Positions 39,243-48,410 of a stretch of DNA of 64,000 bases are shown piece by piece. Every line of letters begins with the position of its first letter. Positions within the stretch are counted from its first letter, which is position 1. The stretch covers positions 1 to 64,000 of the forward strand of contig NZ_AHJE01000029.1 in assembly GCF_000243095.1 (NCBI RefSeq). The letters run 5' to 3'. A program made the position numbers and the translations under genes. This stretch comes from Cupriavidus basilensis OR16 (GTDB lineage Bacteria > Pseudomonadota > Gammaproteobacteria > Burkholderiales > Burkholderiaceae). The notes under the pieces were generated by a model, which was given only the letters and a program-made list of their open reading frames with translations, was not told the DNA's origin and did not search any database.

Positions 39243-39701
39243 TCAGTTGCTCTTCGGTGGCAGCACCTGGCCGCGAATCTCACCGGACGGATGATCCTTG
39301 GTATGCACGTTGATGTACATTTCACCGGCAAGGAATTCCTGAGCGTCGGCCGGGGACAGCGTGACCTGGCCCTTGAAGGGACTAGTGACAGCGCCGCCCT
39401 TCCCGGAGAGCCAGACCTTCACGCTCGCGTTCTTGCCGGTTGTGGCAGGCCCGTGGAAATGCGCCATGGTGGCCTCGCTGGGCAGGCCGCTGAACATGAC
39501 CGACCAGGTGACAATCCGTGTGCCGGGATCGTAGGTGAGATCGGCGGAACCGCTGCCCTTGGTCTCGACCGGAGGCACCTCCTGCGCGCCGCTAAGCGGC
39601 ACGGTAAACGAGACTGGCGCCGCATGCACCAAGGTCATTGACCCCGCCAAGACGAGGCCGGAGAGCCATATGAGGGCCCGCCGCGATATCGAAACACGCA
39701 T
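39243..39701 (-). CDS. Secreted CHRD domain protein
   Basis: A 152-residue protein with a signal peptide (ending near LVHAAPVSF) followed by one CHRD domain: PLSGAQEVPPVETKGSGSADL, MFSGLPSEATMAHFHGPA and YINVHTKDHPSGEIRGQVLP. CHRD domains are named for chordin and occur as single extracellular domains in bacteria; their role there is unknown, though the conserved His residues (AHFHGP, NVHT) suggest metal binding. The ATG at 39701 starts the signal peptide; the longer open frame has no features. It lies downstream of the SDR gene on the same strand but 160 bases away, so likely its own unit. Confidence 0.9.
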   Translation of the reverse strand: MRVSISRRALIWLSGLVLAGSMTLVHAAPVSFTVPLSGAQEVPPVETKGSGSADLTYDPGTRIVTWSVMFSGLPSEATMAHFHGPATTGKNASVKVWLSGKGGAVTSPFKGQVTLSPADAQEFLAGEMYINVHTKDHPSGEIRGQVLPPKSN

Positions 39702-39863
39702 TTGATTGTCTCCCGTCCGGTACGGCACCGGTTGAACCGCGGCCGCCTGCTGTCGGTATGTGGCGGCCAGAGTACCCGATGCCGGCGCTTTCGGCGCCTG
39801 GCAAATCTGTCAGCCAGCCGGTCGCCGGCATGAGTCCGAGAAAAGGATAGACCCGGCTGCCTA

Positions 39864-40706
39864 TCAAATCCAGGACCGAAATTGGCAATCGGGCCGACGA
39901 ACGTCGCGTGCCGGGCCACGTCCGCCCAGATTGCATTGATCCCGCGTCGCGCGCAGCTCGGAGTCCCGGCGTCGTATGCACGGCTGCACACGTATCCGAG
40001 TGCTTTCAGCCTTGCAGCCCCATTTTTCCAGTGGCCATTGCCGCGAGGCGAACCACGAGCTTTTTTGAACAACCGATTCCGAGCTGTCCATGTCCTTGGG
40101 CGACACCTCGGTCGACACCCCGTCAAAGAAGCTCGTCGCCGTTGGTCCTGGGCAAGCTGCCATCACATGAACCCCCGTGCCGGCTAGCTCATATTGCAGC
40201 GCTTCGCTGAAGAAAAGGACGAACGCCTTGGTTGCCGCGTAGGTGCCCATGTAAGGGAGGGGCTGAAAGCTCGCGTTGGACGCAAGATTGATGATGCCGC
40301 CCTTGCCCCGCTTCGTCATTGCGCTGCCAAGCTGGTGGGCAAGCGCGACCAGCGCCTGGACGTTGACCTGGATCTCCGACTGTACCTTCTTGAAATCCTG
40401 CGAGAGAAAGCTGCCGGTCAGGCCAAGCCCCGCATTGTTGACCAGCAGGTCAACCTGAATGCCGCGGCGCTCGAGTTCCTCGCCGATCTGAATGGCGGCG
40501 CAGGGATTGGCCAAATCGGCGTTGAGCGGGACGCATTGGACGCCGTGCCTAGCGGTAAGGTCTTGTGCAAGGGCGTGCAAGGCGTCACCAGACCGGGCTA
40601 CCAGCACCAGGTTCATGCCGCGTGCGGCAAGCGTCTGCGCGAATACCTTCCCTAGCCCTTTCGACGCCCCTGTGATCAAAGCGGTCGAGCCGCGATAAAC
40701 GAACAT
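39864..40706 (-). CDS. Short-chain dehydrogenase (DltE-like), probable frameshift in the C-terminal part
   Basis: A 280-residue frame. The first 205 residues are a good SDR: TGASKGLGKVFA, LVNNAGLGLTGSF, INLASNASFQPLP (catalytic Ser) and YAATKAF (Tyr-Lys). After VSPKDMDSSESVV the sequence (WFASRQWPLEKWGCKAES... to RSWI) no longer resembles the family's usual closing helix and AxxPG segment; composition becomes Arg/Cys-rich. A frameshift or sequence loss near 40090 is likely; I cannot identify a clean continuation in another frame. The catalytic core is intact, so activity may survive. It is divergent from the LysR gene at 40985, which probably regulates it. Confidence 0.75.
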   Translation of the reverse strand: MFVYRGSTALITGASKGLGKVFAQTLAARGMNLVLVARSGDALHALAQDLTARHGVQCVPLNADLANPCAAIQIGEELERRGIQVDLLVNNAGLGLTGSFLSQDFKKVQSEIQVNVQALVALAHQLGSAMTKRGKGGIINLASNASFQPLPYMGTYAATKAFVLFFSEALQYELAGTGVHVMAACPGPTATSFFDGVSTEVSPKDMDSSESVVQKSSWFASRQWPLEKWGCKAESTRIRVQPCIRRRDSELRATRDQCNLGGRGPARDVRRPDCQFRSWI

Positions 40707-40984
40707 TTTTTCCCCCTGTGTACGGATGAACTTGCATTACCCTCGCCGAGGCATTGATCCCGGCCTGGATTGCCGGTCACCTTGCCTGGCTGGCGACAGC
40801 GGTCGACTGCGCTCAGGCAAGGCTGACGGCGGCGCGTGCCCTCTCGGCATGATTTCGGGTCTCCGGTCTTGGTTGATGATGGGGCTTCGATCGCCAATTG
40901 CTGATGTGGCACATTGTGCAAAGTCCGGCGTGTTTTGATAATTGGCCTACCATTTGAATCATCTTCAAAAAAAACGGAAATATC

Positions 40985-41926
40985 GTGGAGAGCCTCGGCG
41001 ACATCCGGCTTTTTGTTGAAGCGGCAAACCTGGGCGGGCTATCGGCTGCGGGACGGAAGCTGGGACTCTCTCCCGCGGCGGCGAGCGCACGCCTTGGCAA
41101 GCTGGAAGCCACCCTGAATACGCGGCTCTTTGAGCGCACGACGCGCCAGTTACGGCTCACGGAGGAGGGACGGCTGTACCTGCGCCATTGCCAGCAGGCG
41201 CTTGGGGCCCTTGAAGATGCCCATGCGGCGCTACAGGCCGGCCGGAGCATCGTGCGCGGAAAGGTGCGGATTTCGGCGACCTCCGATTTCGGCCGTCACG
41301 TCGTCAAGGGCTGGCTTGACGAGTTCAACGTGCAATATCCGGAGGTGACTTTCTCCCTGGTGCTGTCGGACTCGTTGTCGAACCTGTTGCTCGACGACAT
41401 TGACCTTGCCATCCGCTTTGGCGTGCCCCCGGATAGCTCGCTGATCGCGCGGCGCCTCGCGCCCAATCGACGCGTGCTTTGTGCGTCGCCCGGATATGTG
41501 GCGACGCATGGGGCGCCGGAGCACCCACGCGATCTGGAGCGATTCGATTGCATCGTCCTGGGAACGGCGGCCGGGCTTGCGAACGACTGGCGGTTCACGC
41601 GCGGCGGCGAGGTCGAGATCTATACCGTACCCCTTGCAAATTCCCGAGAGACGAATGACGGCGCGATCGCGCGCGAATGGGCGGTGACGGGTTACGGCAT
41701 AGCGATGAAATCCGTATGGGACATCGGCGCTGATCTGCGCGCGGGAGCATTAGTGATGCTGATGCCGGAGTGGCGGTCTCCGGATGTGCCGGTGCATGCG
41801 CTGTACCACCGTAGCCGGTACATGGCGCCGCGCATCCGAGCGCTACTCGACTTCCTGCTCGAGCGCTTTTCCACGGTATCTCGTGACCTCGAGGCCTATT
41901 TGAACCCGGTCACCGAGGCACACTGA
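40985..41926 (+). CDS. LysR-type regulator, likely of the divergent SDR gene
   Basis: A 313-residue LysR protein starting at GTG 40985 (MESLGDIRLFVEAANLGGLSAAGR). The helix-turn-helix is KLGLSPAAASARLGKLEA, the wing LNTRLFERTTRQLRLT, and the effector domain begins KVRISATSDFGRHVV. It belongs to the CrgA/AaeR-like subgroup that often controls a divergent oxidoreductase, here the SDR gene ending its 5' end at 40706. The 278-base divergent gap is AT-rich. Its 3' end overlaps the convergent aldolase gene by 17 bases. Confidence 0.92.
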   Translation: MESLGDIRLFVEAANLGGLSAAGRKLGLSPAAASARLGKLEATLNTRLFERTTRQLRLTEEGRLYLRHCQQALGALEDAHAALQAGRSIVRGKVRISATSDFGRHVVKGWLDEFNVQYPEVTFSLVLSDSLSNLLLDDIDLAIRFGVPPDSSLIARRLAPNRRVLCASPGYVATHGAPEHPRDLERFDCIVLGTAAGLANDWRFTRGGEVEIYTVPLANSRETNDGAIAREWAVTGYGIAMKSVWDIGADLRAGALVMLMPEWRSPDVPVHALYHRSRYMAPRIRALLDFLLERFSTVSRDLEAYLNPVTEAH

Positions 41927-42995
41927 AAGCAAATGGAGATCGACGTGCTGCCGAATGAGAAGTGTGAAATCCATTCTCAACCTGCATTCGAGCATCAATC
42001 ATGCGTTGGCCCAGGCAGGCCATGCCATTCAGCCGTGAGCGCTGCAGCAGCGCCCGTTGCGCTTGCGCCGCGTTAGCGGCCTCGCCGCGCCAGGCCAGCA
42101 GGGGCGGCTCCTGCAAAGCGCGCCCGTAGGAGAACGACAGCCGCCAGGGCAGCGGGGCGAGCCGGTTCATGGCATCGAGATTGGCGGTGGCCTCGGCGGG
42201 TGTCTGGCCGCCGGACAGGAAGAAGATGCCCGGTACCGCCGCCGGCACCGTGCGCTTGAGCACCTGTACGGTCTGCATGGCAACCTCGGCCGGCGCCGCC
42301 TGCCCGGCTTCCTTGCCGGGGAGCACCATGCTGGGTTTCAGCAGCATGTGCTCGAGCACCACCGCATGCCGGTGCAAGGCGTGGAAGACTTCGTGCAGCA
42401 CGGCCTCGGTGACCTCGGCGCAACGCGCCATGGAGTGCGCGCCGTCCATCAGCACCTCGGGCTCGACGATGGGCACCACGCCCGTTTCCTGGCAAATCGC
42501 GGCATAGCGTGCCAGCGCTTGCGCATTGGCCTGGATGGCAAGGCGGCCAGGCAGCTTGTCGGACACGTTGTACACCGCGCGCCACTTGGCAAAGCGCGCG
42601 CCCTGCTGACGATAGGCGGCAAGCCGCTTGGCCAGCCCGTCAAGGCCCTCGGTGATCTCGTCGCCGGGAGCGTGGGCGAGCGCGAGCTTGCCCTTGTCCA
42701 CCTTGATGCCGGGCACGATGCCGTGGCGTGCAGCCAGTTCCGGCAGCAGCGTGCCATCGTCGGCGCGCTGGCCCAGCGTTTCCTCGTACAGGATCACGCC
42801 GCTGATGAATTCACCAAGACCTGGCGCCGACAGGAGCAGGTTGCGCCACGTCCGGCGGCTTTCCTCGCTCGATGCCACACCGATGCGCTCGAACCGCTTG
42901 GCGATCGTCGGCCCGCTCTCGTCGGCGGCCAGCAGGCCTTTGCCCGCTTGAACCAGGGCGTCCACGGTGGCTTGCAGTTCGCTTCGTGTGTCCAT
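41910..42995 (-). CDS. Class I fructose-bisphosphate aldolase
   Basis: A 361-residue aldolase. Motifs: LLAADESGPTIAKRF (phosphate/substrate site), ARFAKWRAVYNV, the Glu of EPEVLMDG, the Schiff-base Lys in LEHMLLKPSMVLPG, and the phosphate site FLSGGQTPAEAT. It cleaves fructose-1,6-bisphosphate to DHAP and glyceraldehyde-3-phosphate without a metal. The C-terminus is 20 to 25 residues longer than usual (ending FAFSVPR) and overlaps the convergent lysR by 17 bases, which hints that the original stop has been lost. ATG at 42995 is the family start; a longer frame upstream has none of its features. Confidence 0.92.
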   Translation of the reverse strand: MDTRSELQATVDALVQAGKGLLAADESGPTIAKRFERIGVASSEESRRTWRNLLLSAPGLGEFISGVILYEETLGQRADDGTLLPELAARHGIVPGIKVDKGKLALAHAPGDEITEGLDGLAKRLAAYRQQGARFAKWRAVYNVSDKLPGRLAIQANAQALARYAAICQETGVVPIVEPEVLMDGAHSMARCAEVTEAVLHEVFHALHRHAVVLEHMLLKPSMVLPGKEAGQAAPAEVAMQTVQVLKRTVPAAVPGIFFLSGGQTPAEATANLDAMNRLAPLPWRLSFSYGRALQEPPLLAWRGEAANAAQAQRALLQRSRLNGMACLGQRMIDARMQVENGFHTSHSAARRSPFAFSVPR

Positions 42996-43158
42996 GACGT
43001 TGCTCCGCGAAGGTGATATGGAACAAGCATTGGCGCATAAGCGCGATCGCGCAAGGAAGAAGCGAGCCGGGGGCACCGTAGCGCCAGCGGCACGCGCTAC
43101 CGGCGAGGTCACCTCCCCGTGCTAGGATGACCGCTCCCCAGCAGCCGCCCCCAGTTCC

Positions 43159-43773
43159 ATGGCCACCCTCTACGCAACCCTCGGCGTGCAATCGGACGCC
43201 ACCCTGGACGAGATCAAGCGCGCCTACCGCCGCGCAGCGATGAAGTGGCACCCCGACCGCAACCTTGGCCGCGAGGCGGAGGCGCATGAGGCATTCCAGG
43301 GAATCCGCGATGCCTACGCCATTCTTTCCGATGCCGGGCAGCGCCAGATCTACGACGAGGTATTCGAGCGGGAGATGCAGCGCTGGGAGGCCGAGCGCGA
43401 GGCGCAGGAAGCGCAGGAAGCACAGGAGCGCAAGGCACAACGCGAGGACCAGCGCGTCGCCCAGGAACACTACGAGAAGATGGTTGCCATCGCGATGCGC
43501 TTTGCCGACGACGGCCACAATCGCGAAGTGCTCTTCGGCGTACTGCTCGGCCGGGACTGCGACGCGGAGCTGGCGGCGCGCATCGCGGACAGCGTATGGG
43601 CCTTGCAGGAGTCGCGCAGGGCAAGCGCGCCGGCCGCGGACGCGCCTGACGCCGAGGCTGCCCCGCCGCCCGCCGGGGCGGCGGCGCCAAACCCCAATGA
43701 GGCGACGCGGCCCAGGCGTCACCCCGGCGCCTTCGATTCGTTCTGGCACGGCTTGTTCGGCATCCGCTCGTAG
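43159..43773 (+). CDS. J-domain protein (DnaJ-like)
   Basis: A 204-residue protein starting with a J domain (residues 2-70: LYATLGVQSDATLDEIKRAYR..., MKWHPDRN with the HPD motif that stimulates DnaK ATPase). A highly charged, Glu/Gln/Arg-rich helical stretch follows (about 75-110), then a helical segment (YEKMVAIAMRFADDGHNREVLFG) and an Ala/Pro-rich tail. There is no zinc-finger domain, so this is a class C (type III) J-protein, recruiting Hsp70 to a special client. It is divergent from the aldolase gene and precedes a PBP gene by about 200 bases. Confidence 0.92.
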   Translation: MATLYATLGVQSDATLDEIKRAYRRAAMKWHPDRNLGREAEAHEAFQGIRDAYAILSDAGQRQIYDEVFEREMQRWEAEREAQEAQEAQERKAQREDQRVAQEHYEKMVAIAMRFADDGHNREVLFGVLLGRDCDAELAARIADSVWALQESRRASAPAADAPDAEAAPPPAGAAAPNPNEATRPRRHPGAFDSFWHGLFGIRS

Positions 43774-43977
43774 CAAGGGGAGCAGGGGCATGGCGATGCC
43801 GAAGCATCCGAGCCCGGCTGGCGAAGGCCTCCCACCCGGCGGCACGCTGACACCGAACGTTGCCCGCACGAAACAAATGTAATCTTCTGTTAATGGCGCC
43901 CCGTGGCCCTGCTTTGACAACGGAAACGTCCTTCCGCTTTGGTACGATCGCGCTCTTTCCGCCAGCGCCCCGCCACT

Positions 43978-46188
43978 GTGATTCGCCGATATGCATCGTT
44001 GTTTTGTGAGCATTGCGCACGGTGGCTCGCCCGCGTCCAGCCGCTGGCCGCCGCCAGCAGCACGGCAAGCAAACTCGTTTTCAACAGCGCGCTGCGCCGC
44101 CTTCGCCACCCGACGCGACGCGGCATCGCGCTGACGCTCGCCGCCTTGCCAGCGCTCTTCCTGCTCTACGTGCTGGCGCTCGTGCCGTTTACGCCGGGCA
44201 TCGGCGACATCCGCAAAGCGCGCGTCGATCGGCCAGCGTTGATCGTCTCGGCCGACGGCAAACTGCTCGATGCGTTCAAGCCGGTCAATCGCCAGTGGGT
44301 GTCGCTCAGCCAGATCTCGCCGTACATGGTGGAGGCCTTGATCGCGACCGAAGACCGCCGCTTCTACGAGCATCATGGCATCGACTGGAAGCGCACGGCG
44401 TCGGCCGCGCTGCATACGTTCTCCGGCGACCGGCAAGGTGGCTCGACGCTCACGCAGCAACTCGCGCGCAACCTGTATCCCGATGAAATCGGCCGCGCGC
44501 CGACCCTCACGCGCAAGCTCAGGGAAGCGATCACGGCGTTCAAGATCGAAGCCGTGTACAGCAAGGATCAGATCCTCGAGACGTACCTGAACACGGTGCC
44601 GTTTCTGTACAACGCCTTCGGCGTGGAAATGGCCGCACGCACCTACTTCGGCAAATCTGCCGGTCAGCTCGACATCCTTGAAAGCGCCACGCTGGTCGGC
44701 ATGCTGAAGGCCAACAGCGCCTACAACCCCGTGCTCAATCCCGAGCGCGCGTTGCAGCGGCGAAACACAGTGCTCGGGCAGATGAACAAGTACGGCAAGC
44801 TCAAGCCCGATGCCTACGCCTCGTTGCAGCGACAACCGCTCAACGTCGATTTCGCGTTGCAGACCGCGCCACCGGGCGCCGCGCCGCATTTTTCAGCGCA
44901 ATTGCGCAAGTGGCTGATCGCATGGGCCGATCGCAACGGCTACAACATCTATACCGACGGGCTGGTCGTGCGCACGACCCTCGATTCGCGCCTGCAGGCG
45001 ATGGCGACGCAGGCGATGGAGTGGCAGACGAACCAGTTGCAAGGGATCGCGAACGGCGCATGGAACGAGCGCACGGGCTGCTGGCCGGGCAACGACCTGT
45101 TCCGGACATTCATCCGGCAAACGCCCGACTACCGCGCCGCACGCGATGCTGGCCAATCGGATCAGGCCGCGCTCAGGAAACTCGGCACGAACCCCACGTT
45201 CGTTCGCGCGCTCTGCCGGAGCAAGGCACAGATCCAGGCGGGTTTTGTCGCGATCGATCCGCGCAACGGAGATATCAAGGCATGGGTCGGCAGCCGCGAC
45301 TTCCGTGACGAACCGTTCGATCACGTGCAGCAGGCCCGGCGTCAGCCGGGTTCGACGTTCAAGCCGTTCGTCTACGGCGCGGCCTTCGCGGACGGCGCGC
45401 GGCCGAGCGATACGATCGTGGACCGGAACGTCGCCATTGCGCTGACCGGGCAGGCGATCTGGCGGCCTACCGACGCGGAACCACCCACCGGGCGACCGAT
45501 GACGCTGCGAGATGCGCTAGTGTATTCGCGCAACCGCGTCACCGCCCAGCTCATGCAAAGGGAGCGCCCCGAGAAGGTCGCACGGCTCGCGCATGCAATG
45601 GGTGTGCGTGTGAGCCCGCTCGAAGCGGTGCCATCGCTCGCGCTCGGCACGAGCCCGGTCACGCTCAAGGAAATGGTCTCGGCGTACAGCACGATCGCCA
45701 ACCGCGGCGCCTATATCGAACCGCGCATGGTCACGCGCATCGAGGATCACGACGGCAAGGTGCTCGCCGATTTCGCGAGCGCAGCGCCAGAACAGGCGCT
45801 GCCCGCCGGCGCGGCGCAAACGCTCGTCGACGTGATGCGCGACGTCGTCAGCCGGGGCACCGGCGCGGGCATCCGGGCGCGCTTCGGGATTCGCGCCGAC
45901 GTGGCCGGCAAGACGGGCACGACGCAGGACAACACGGATAGCTGGTTCATCTTGATGCACTCGCAACTGGTCGCGGGCGCGTGGGTGGGTTTCGACGATG
46001 GACGCGTGACGCTCGGCAACTATTGGGGCGAAGGCGCGCACAGCGCCCTGCCGATGGTGGGCGCGTTCTACGACATGGCGCTGCGCGCGCGAGTGATCGA
46101 TCCAGATGCGCGGCTTGGCCCCGAGACCCGGCCTCCTCGCACGGTCCATGAACGACGGCATCGACGCTTCCTCTTCTGGACGTTCTGA
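43978..46188 (+). CDS. Class A penicillin-binding protein (PBP1A/1C-like transglycosylase-transpeptidase)
   Basis: A 736-residue bifunctional cell-wall synthase. An N-terminal membrane anchor (ALPALFLLYVLALVPF) is followed by a GT51 transglycosylase domain with catalytic Glu in IATEDRRFYEHHGIDW and GGSTLTQQLARNL, and a transpeptidase domain with SxxK in PGSTFKPF, SxN in YSRN and KTG in GKTGTTQDN. All catalytic residues are present, so it should polymerise and cross-link peptidoglycan in the periplasm. I chose the GTG at 43978 (MIRRYASLF) because it is nearest the conserved part; a TTG 13 codons upstream is possible. It is about 50-100 residues shorter than typical PBP1A and lacks the OB insert. 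Confidence 0.9.
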   Translation: MIRRYASLFCEHCARWLARVQPLAAASSTASKLVFNSALRRLRHPTRRGIALTLAALPALFLLYVLALVPFTPGIGDIRKARVDRPALIVSADGKLLDAFKPVNRQWVSLSQISPYMVEALIATEDRRFYEHHGIDWKRTASAALHTFSGDRQGGSTLTQQLARNLYPDEIGRAPTLTRKLREAITAFKIEAVYSKDQILETYLNTVPFLYNAFGVEMAARTYFGKSAGQLDILESATLVGMLKANSAYNPVLNPERALQRRNTVLGQMNKYGKLKPDAYASLQRQPLNVDFALQTAPPGAAPHFSAQLRKWLIAWADRNGYNIYTDGLVVRTTLDSRLQAMATQAMEWQTNQLQGIANGAWNERTGCWPGNDLFRTFIRQTPDYRAARDAGQSDQAALRKLGTNPTFVRALCRSKAQIQAGFVAIDPRNGDIKAWVGSRDFRDEPFDHVQQARRQPGSTFKPFVYGAAFADGARPSDTIVDRNVAIALTGQAIWRPTDAEPPTGRPMTLRDALVYSRNRVTAQLMQRERPEKVARLAHAMGVRVSPLEAVPSLALGTSPVTLKEMVSAYSTIANRGAYIEPRMVTRIEDHDGKVLADFASAAPEQALPAGAAQTLVDVMRDVVSRGTGAGIRARFGIRADVAGKTGTTQDNTDSWFILMHSQLVAGAWVGFDDGRVTLGNYWGEGAHSALPMVGAFYDMALRARVIDPDARLGPETRPPRTVHERRHRRFLFWTF

Positions 46189-46434
46189 TGTCACGCGGGC
46201 GCGCGCGCCATTCGCGATCGGCCAGGTGCCGACGTTGAAATTGACAATCTGCATCTGGCCTGCATCCAGGGTGAGCCCGTCGCGACAGGCATGATCGAGC
46301 TCGAAAAGAAAGCGCTGGGGGCGATCTTTGTCCACCCGGAATTCATGCAGCGGGGTATAGGCATGAAACTAGTCGAGGCGCCTTCCCGGCCAGAAGCGGT
46401 CCATCGGTCGTGGGTGTCGGACAGCGGACGATAG
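46189..46434 (+). pseudogene. GNAT acetyltransferase fragment
   Basis: Directly after the PBP stop, one plus frame reads GADVEIDNLHLACIQGEPVA, TGMIELEKKALGAIFVHPEF and MQRGIGMKLVEA. This is the central acetyl-CoA-binding part of a GNAT N-acetyltransferase: the beta4 strand (LGAIFVHPEF) and the Q/RxxGxG/A loop (QRGIG). Before it and after VEA the frame loses similarity and stops at 46434, so both ends of the gene are missing. There is no start codon with a ribosome site. A decayed gene, too short to be noticed by length. Confidence 0.65.
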
Positions 46435-46588
46435 GTGCTGCTCCCGTCTTGCAGTTGACTACCCGGTAATCTATAAATTGATGTTGATGCGTGGCGTAGC
46501 ACAACGTGGCGGTCATGCATCAGACTTGGGACCTGTGCGGAGGCAAGACCCCGATTGGTCACCGTGCGAGCTGCGTCGGGAGATTGTG

Positions 46589-47536
46589 ATGAGCCGTCGA
46601 GAAGTTTTCGGGCGCGCCCTGGCGATCCTGGCCTTGGGCGTCGCCAGTCACCTATCCCTGGCGCAGGTGCCGCCCGATCTTGACGAAAAGCTCAAGGCGC
46701 TGGATCGAGTCGTTGACCCGTCGAGCACTGCCGCCCTGTATGTGCCGCTGTTGAAGGCACAGTCTTATTCGGGAGTGCGTGTCTCGCGGGATCTGAACTA
46801 CGGGCCGGCAGACAGCCAGAGGCTGGACCTGTTCGTACCCGCGGCTGCGCTCCAGTCGCCGCGTGCCGTGCTGATCTTCGTGCATGGCGGCGGCTTCGTG
46901 CGCGGTGACAAACATGCGTCCGACAGCCCCTTCTACGACAACGTGATGCTATGGGCCGCGAGCCGCGGACTGATCGGCGTCAATCTCAATCACCGGATGG
47001 CACCGCAGAACGCTTGGCCAGCGGGCACCGAAGACCTGGGTCTGGCGGTGCGTTGGGTTCAGGAGAACATCGCCGCGCAAGGCGGCGACCCGAAGCGGGT
47101 CTTTCTTGTGGGTCACTCGTCTGGCGCGGTGCTCGTGGCCTCCTATGTCGCCCACCCACAGTTCTATGGACCGGTTGGCGTAGGACTGGCCGGCGCGGCG
47201 TTTCTCTCGGCGACCATCTTCGACCCCGCTACCGCCGAGACTAGCCCGGCGCTCAAGGCATATTTCGGCGACGACGTCAGCCGGTACGGGGAACGCTCGT
47301 CAGTGCCCGGACTTCAGCAGACACCGTTGCCACTCATGGTGGCAACCGCGGAACTGGATCCCGCCGCCGTGGAGCACCAGGCGCGGCAGCTCCAGGACGC
47401 GCTCTGCAAAGCCAACCGCTGTCCAGCATTCACCCGCTTCCCGGGACAGAACCATTTCTCCGAGGTTTTTTCGATCAACAGCCCCGACGATACAGTGGGC
47501 ACGGGAATACTTGCGTTCATTCACGGCGTTCGATAG
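46589..47536 (+). CDS. Secreted alpha/beta hydrolase (esterase/lipase, HSL-like)
   Basis: A 315-residue hydrolase with an N-terminal signal peptide (MSRREVFGRALAILALGVAS...SLAQ). The oxyanion-hole motif is VHGGGFVRGDK, the nucleophile elbow GHSSGA (Ser), with Asp in TAELDPAAVEHQ and His in GQNHFSEVF completing the triad. It belongs to the carboxylesterase/hormone-sensitive lipase group and probably acts in the periplasm on small esters. The ATG at 46589 follows GGGAGATTGTG. Upstream frame has no signal-peptide features. Convergent with the isochorismatase-like gene. Confidence 0.9.
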   Translation: MSRREVFGRALAILALGVASHLSLAQVPPDLDEKLKALDRVVDPSSTAALYVPLLKAQSYSGVRVSRDLNYGPADSQRLDLFVPAAALQSPRAVLIFVHGGGFVRGDKHASDSPFYDNVMLWAASRGLIGVNLNHRMAPQNAWPAGTEDLGLAVRWVQENIAAQGGDPKRVFLVGHSSGAVLVASYVAHPQFYGPVGVGLAGAAFLSATIFDPATAETSPALKAYFGDDVSRYGERSSVPGLQQTPLPLMVATAELDPAAVEHQARQLQDALCKANRCPAFTRFPGQNHFSEVFSINSPDDTVGTGILAFIHGVR

Positions 47537-47638
47537 CGCATGCCCCGGATGGCGATGCAGCCCGGCCTTTTAGCGAGCCGCACGACGCGCTGAGGGGCGA
47601 CTTCTTTGCACCCCAAACTGTCGAAACCCCAGCAAATG

Positions 47639-48241
47639 CTAGCCAAGCAACAGCAGGGCATCAGCGAGCGAAAGCACTGTTGTGCGCGAATCGAACGCCG
47701 TTGAAAAAAGATGATCGTGCACGACCTGATCCGGGTCGTAGCAGCAATCCTTGACCGTGAATAGACGGAAGTCCGCATCGCTCGCGTACGCGACCGACGA
47801 CAACACCACACCGGTCGACGCAATGCCCACCATGAGCAGGGTATCGATACCCTGCGCGGAAAGCCGCACCTGCAGGTCGGTACCAAAGAACACGCTGGCA
47901 CGATGCGCGATGATGAGCGGTTCAGTGGCCTGCTGGCCGAGTTCCGGCGAGATCTGGTCGTCGACGAAGAGACCAAGCTGCTTGATTCCCTGCCCGTTCC
48001 TGTTCAACGGACTGACTTCCGGATAGCCTGGACCAAAGTGGATCTTGGCGAAATAGACGCTGACACCCTTGGCCCGCGCAGCGTCACACAGCTTGCGCGT
48101 ATTGGAGAGCAAAGTGGGCGCGACCGATGGAAATAACGCCAGGATGTCGGTCTGATAATGCATGACCACGAGAGCGGTTTGCGCTGGAACCATTGCCGGA
48201 ATCCGCATGGTCACACTGTGCGCATCAGCGGCGCTTTCCAT
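47639..48241 (-). CDS. Isochorismatase-like hydrolase lacking the catalytic Cys
   Basis: A 200-residue protein of the isochorismatase/cysteine-hydrolase fold: ALVVMHYQTDIL at the first strand, FAKIHFGPGYPE at the middle, and GIASTGVVLSSVAYASD where catalytic members have a Cys (typically TxxCV). The first-strand Asp is His (MHYQTD). With both catalytic Asp and Cys replaced, the usual nicotinamidase/isochorismatase chemistry is unlikely; a binding or divergent catalytic role remains possible. Related proteins with the MHYQND pattern occur widely and also lack the Cys. I chose the ATG at 48241 (MESAADAH); 48208 is the alternative. It lies in a minus-strand block, 170 bases from the methyltransferase remnant. 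Confidence 0.85.
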   Translation of the reverse strand: MESAADAHSVTMRIPAMVPAQTALVVMHYQTDILALFPSVAPTLLSNTRKLCDAARAKGVSVYFAKIHFGPGYPEVSPLNRNGQGIKQLGLFVDDQISPELGQQATEPLIIAHRASVFFGTDLQVRLSAQGIDTLLMVGIASTGVVLSSVAYASDADFRLFTVKDCCYDPDQVVHDHLFSTAFDSRTTVLSLADALLLLG

Positions 48242-48410
48242 GCCCTGTCGATGGTCTTCTGAATCGACGGGTCCGCGTTCAACGGGTGGCGACATAAGGC
48301 TACTCGACAAAGAATGATGGTCGACTCTACCATGACCAATCGGTTGACCGTTCTGGCAAACGGCCACTCACGACCGCTTCATCAGGCACGGCCGGAATGC
48401 ATGCGGGCAG

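Noticed and set aside
42811..44889. A 692-codon minus-strand frame over the J-protein and PBP genes
   Set aside because: Antisense shadow across two clear genes; no recognisable motif.
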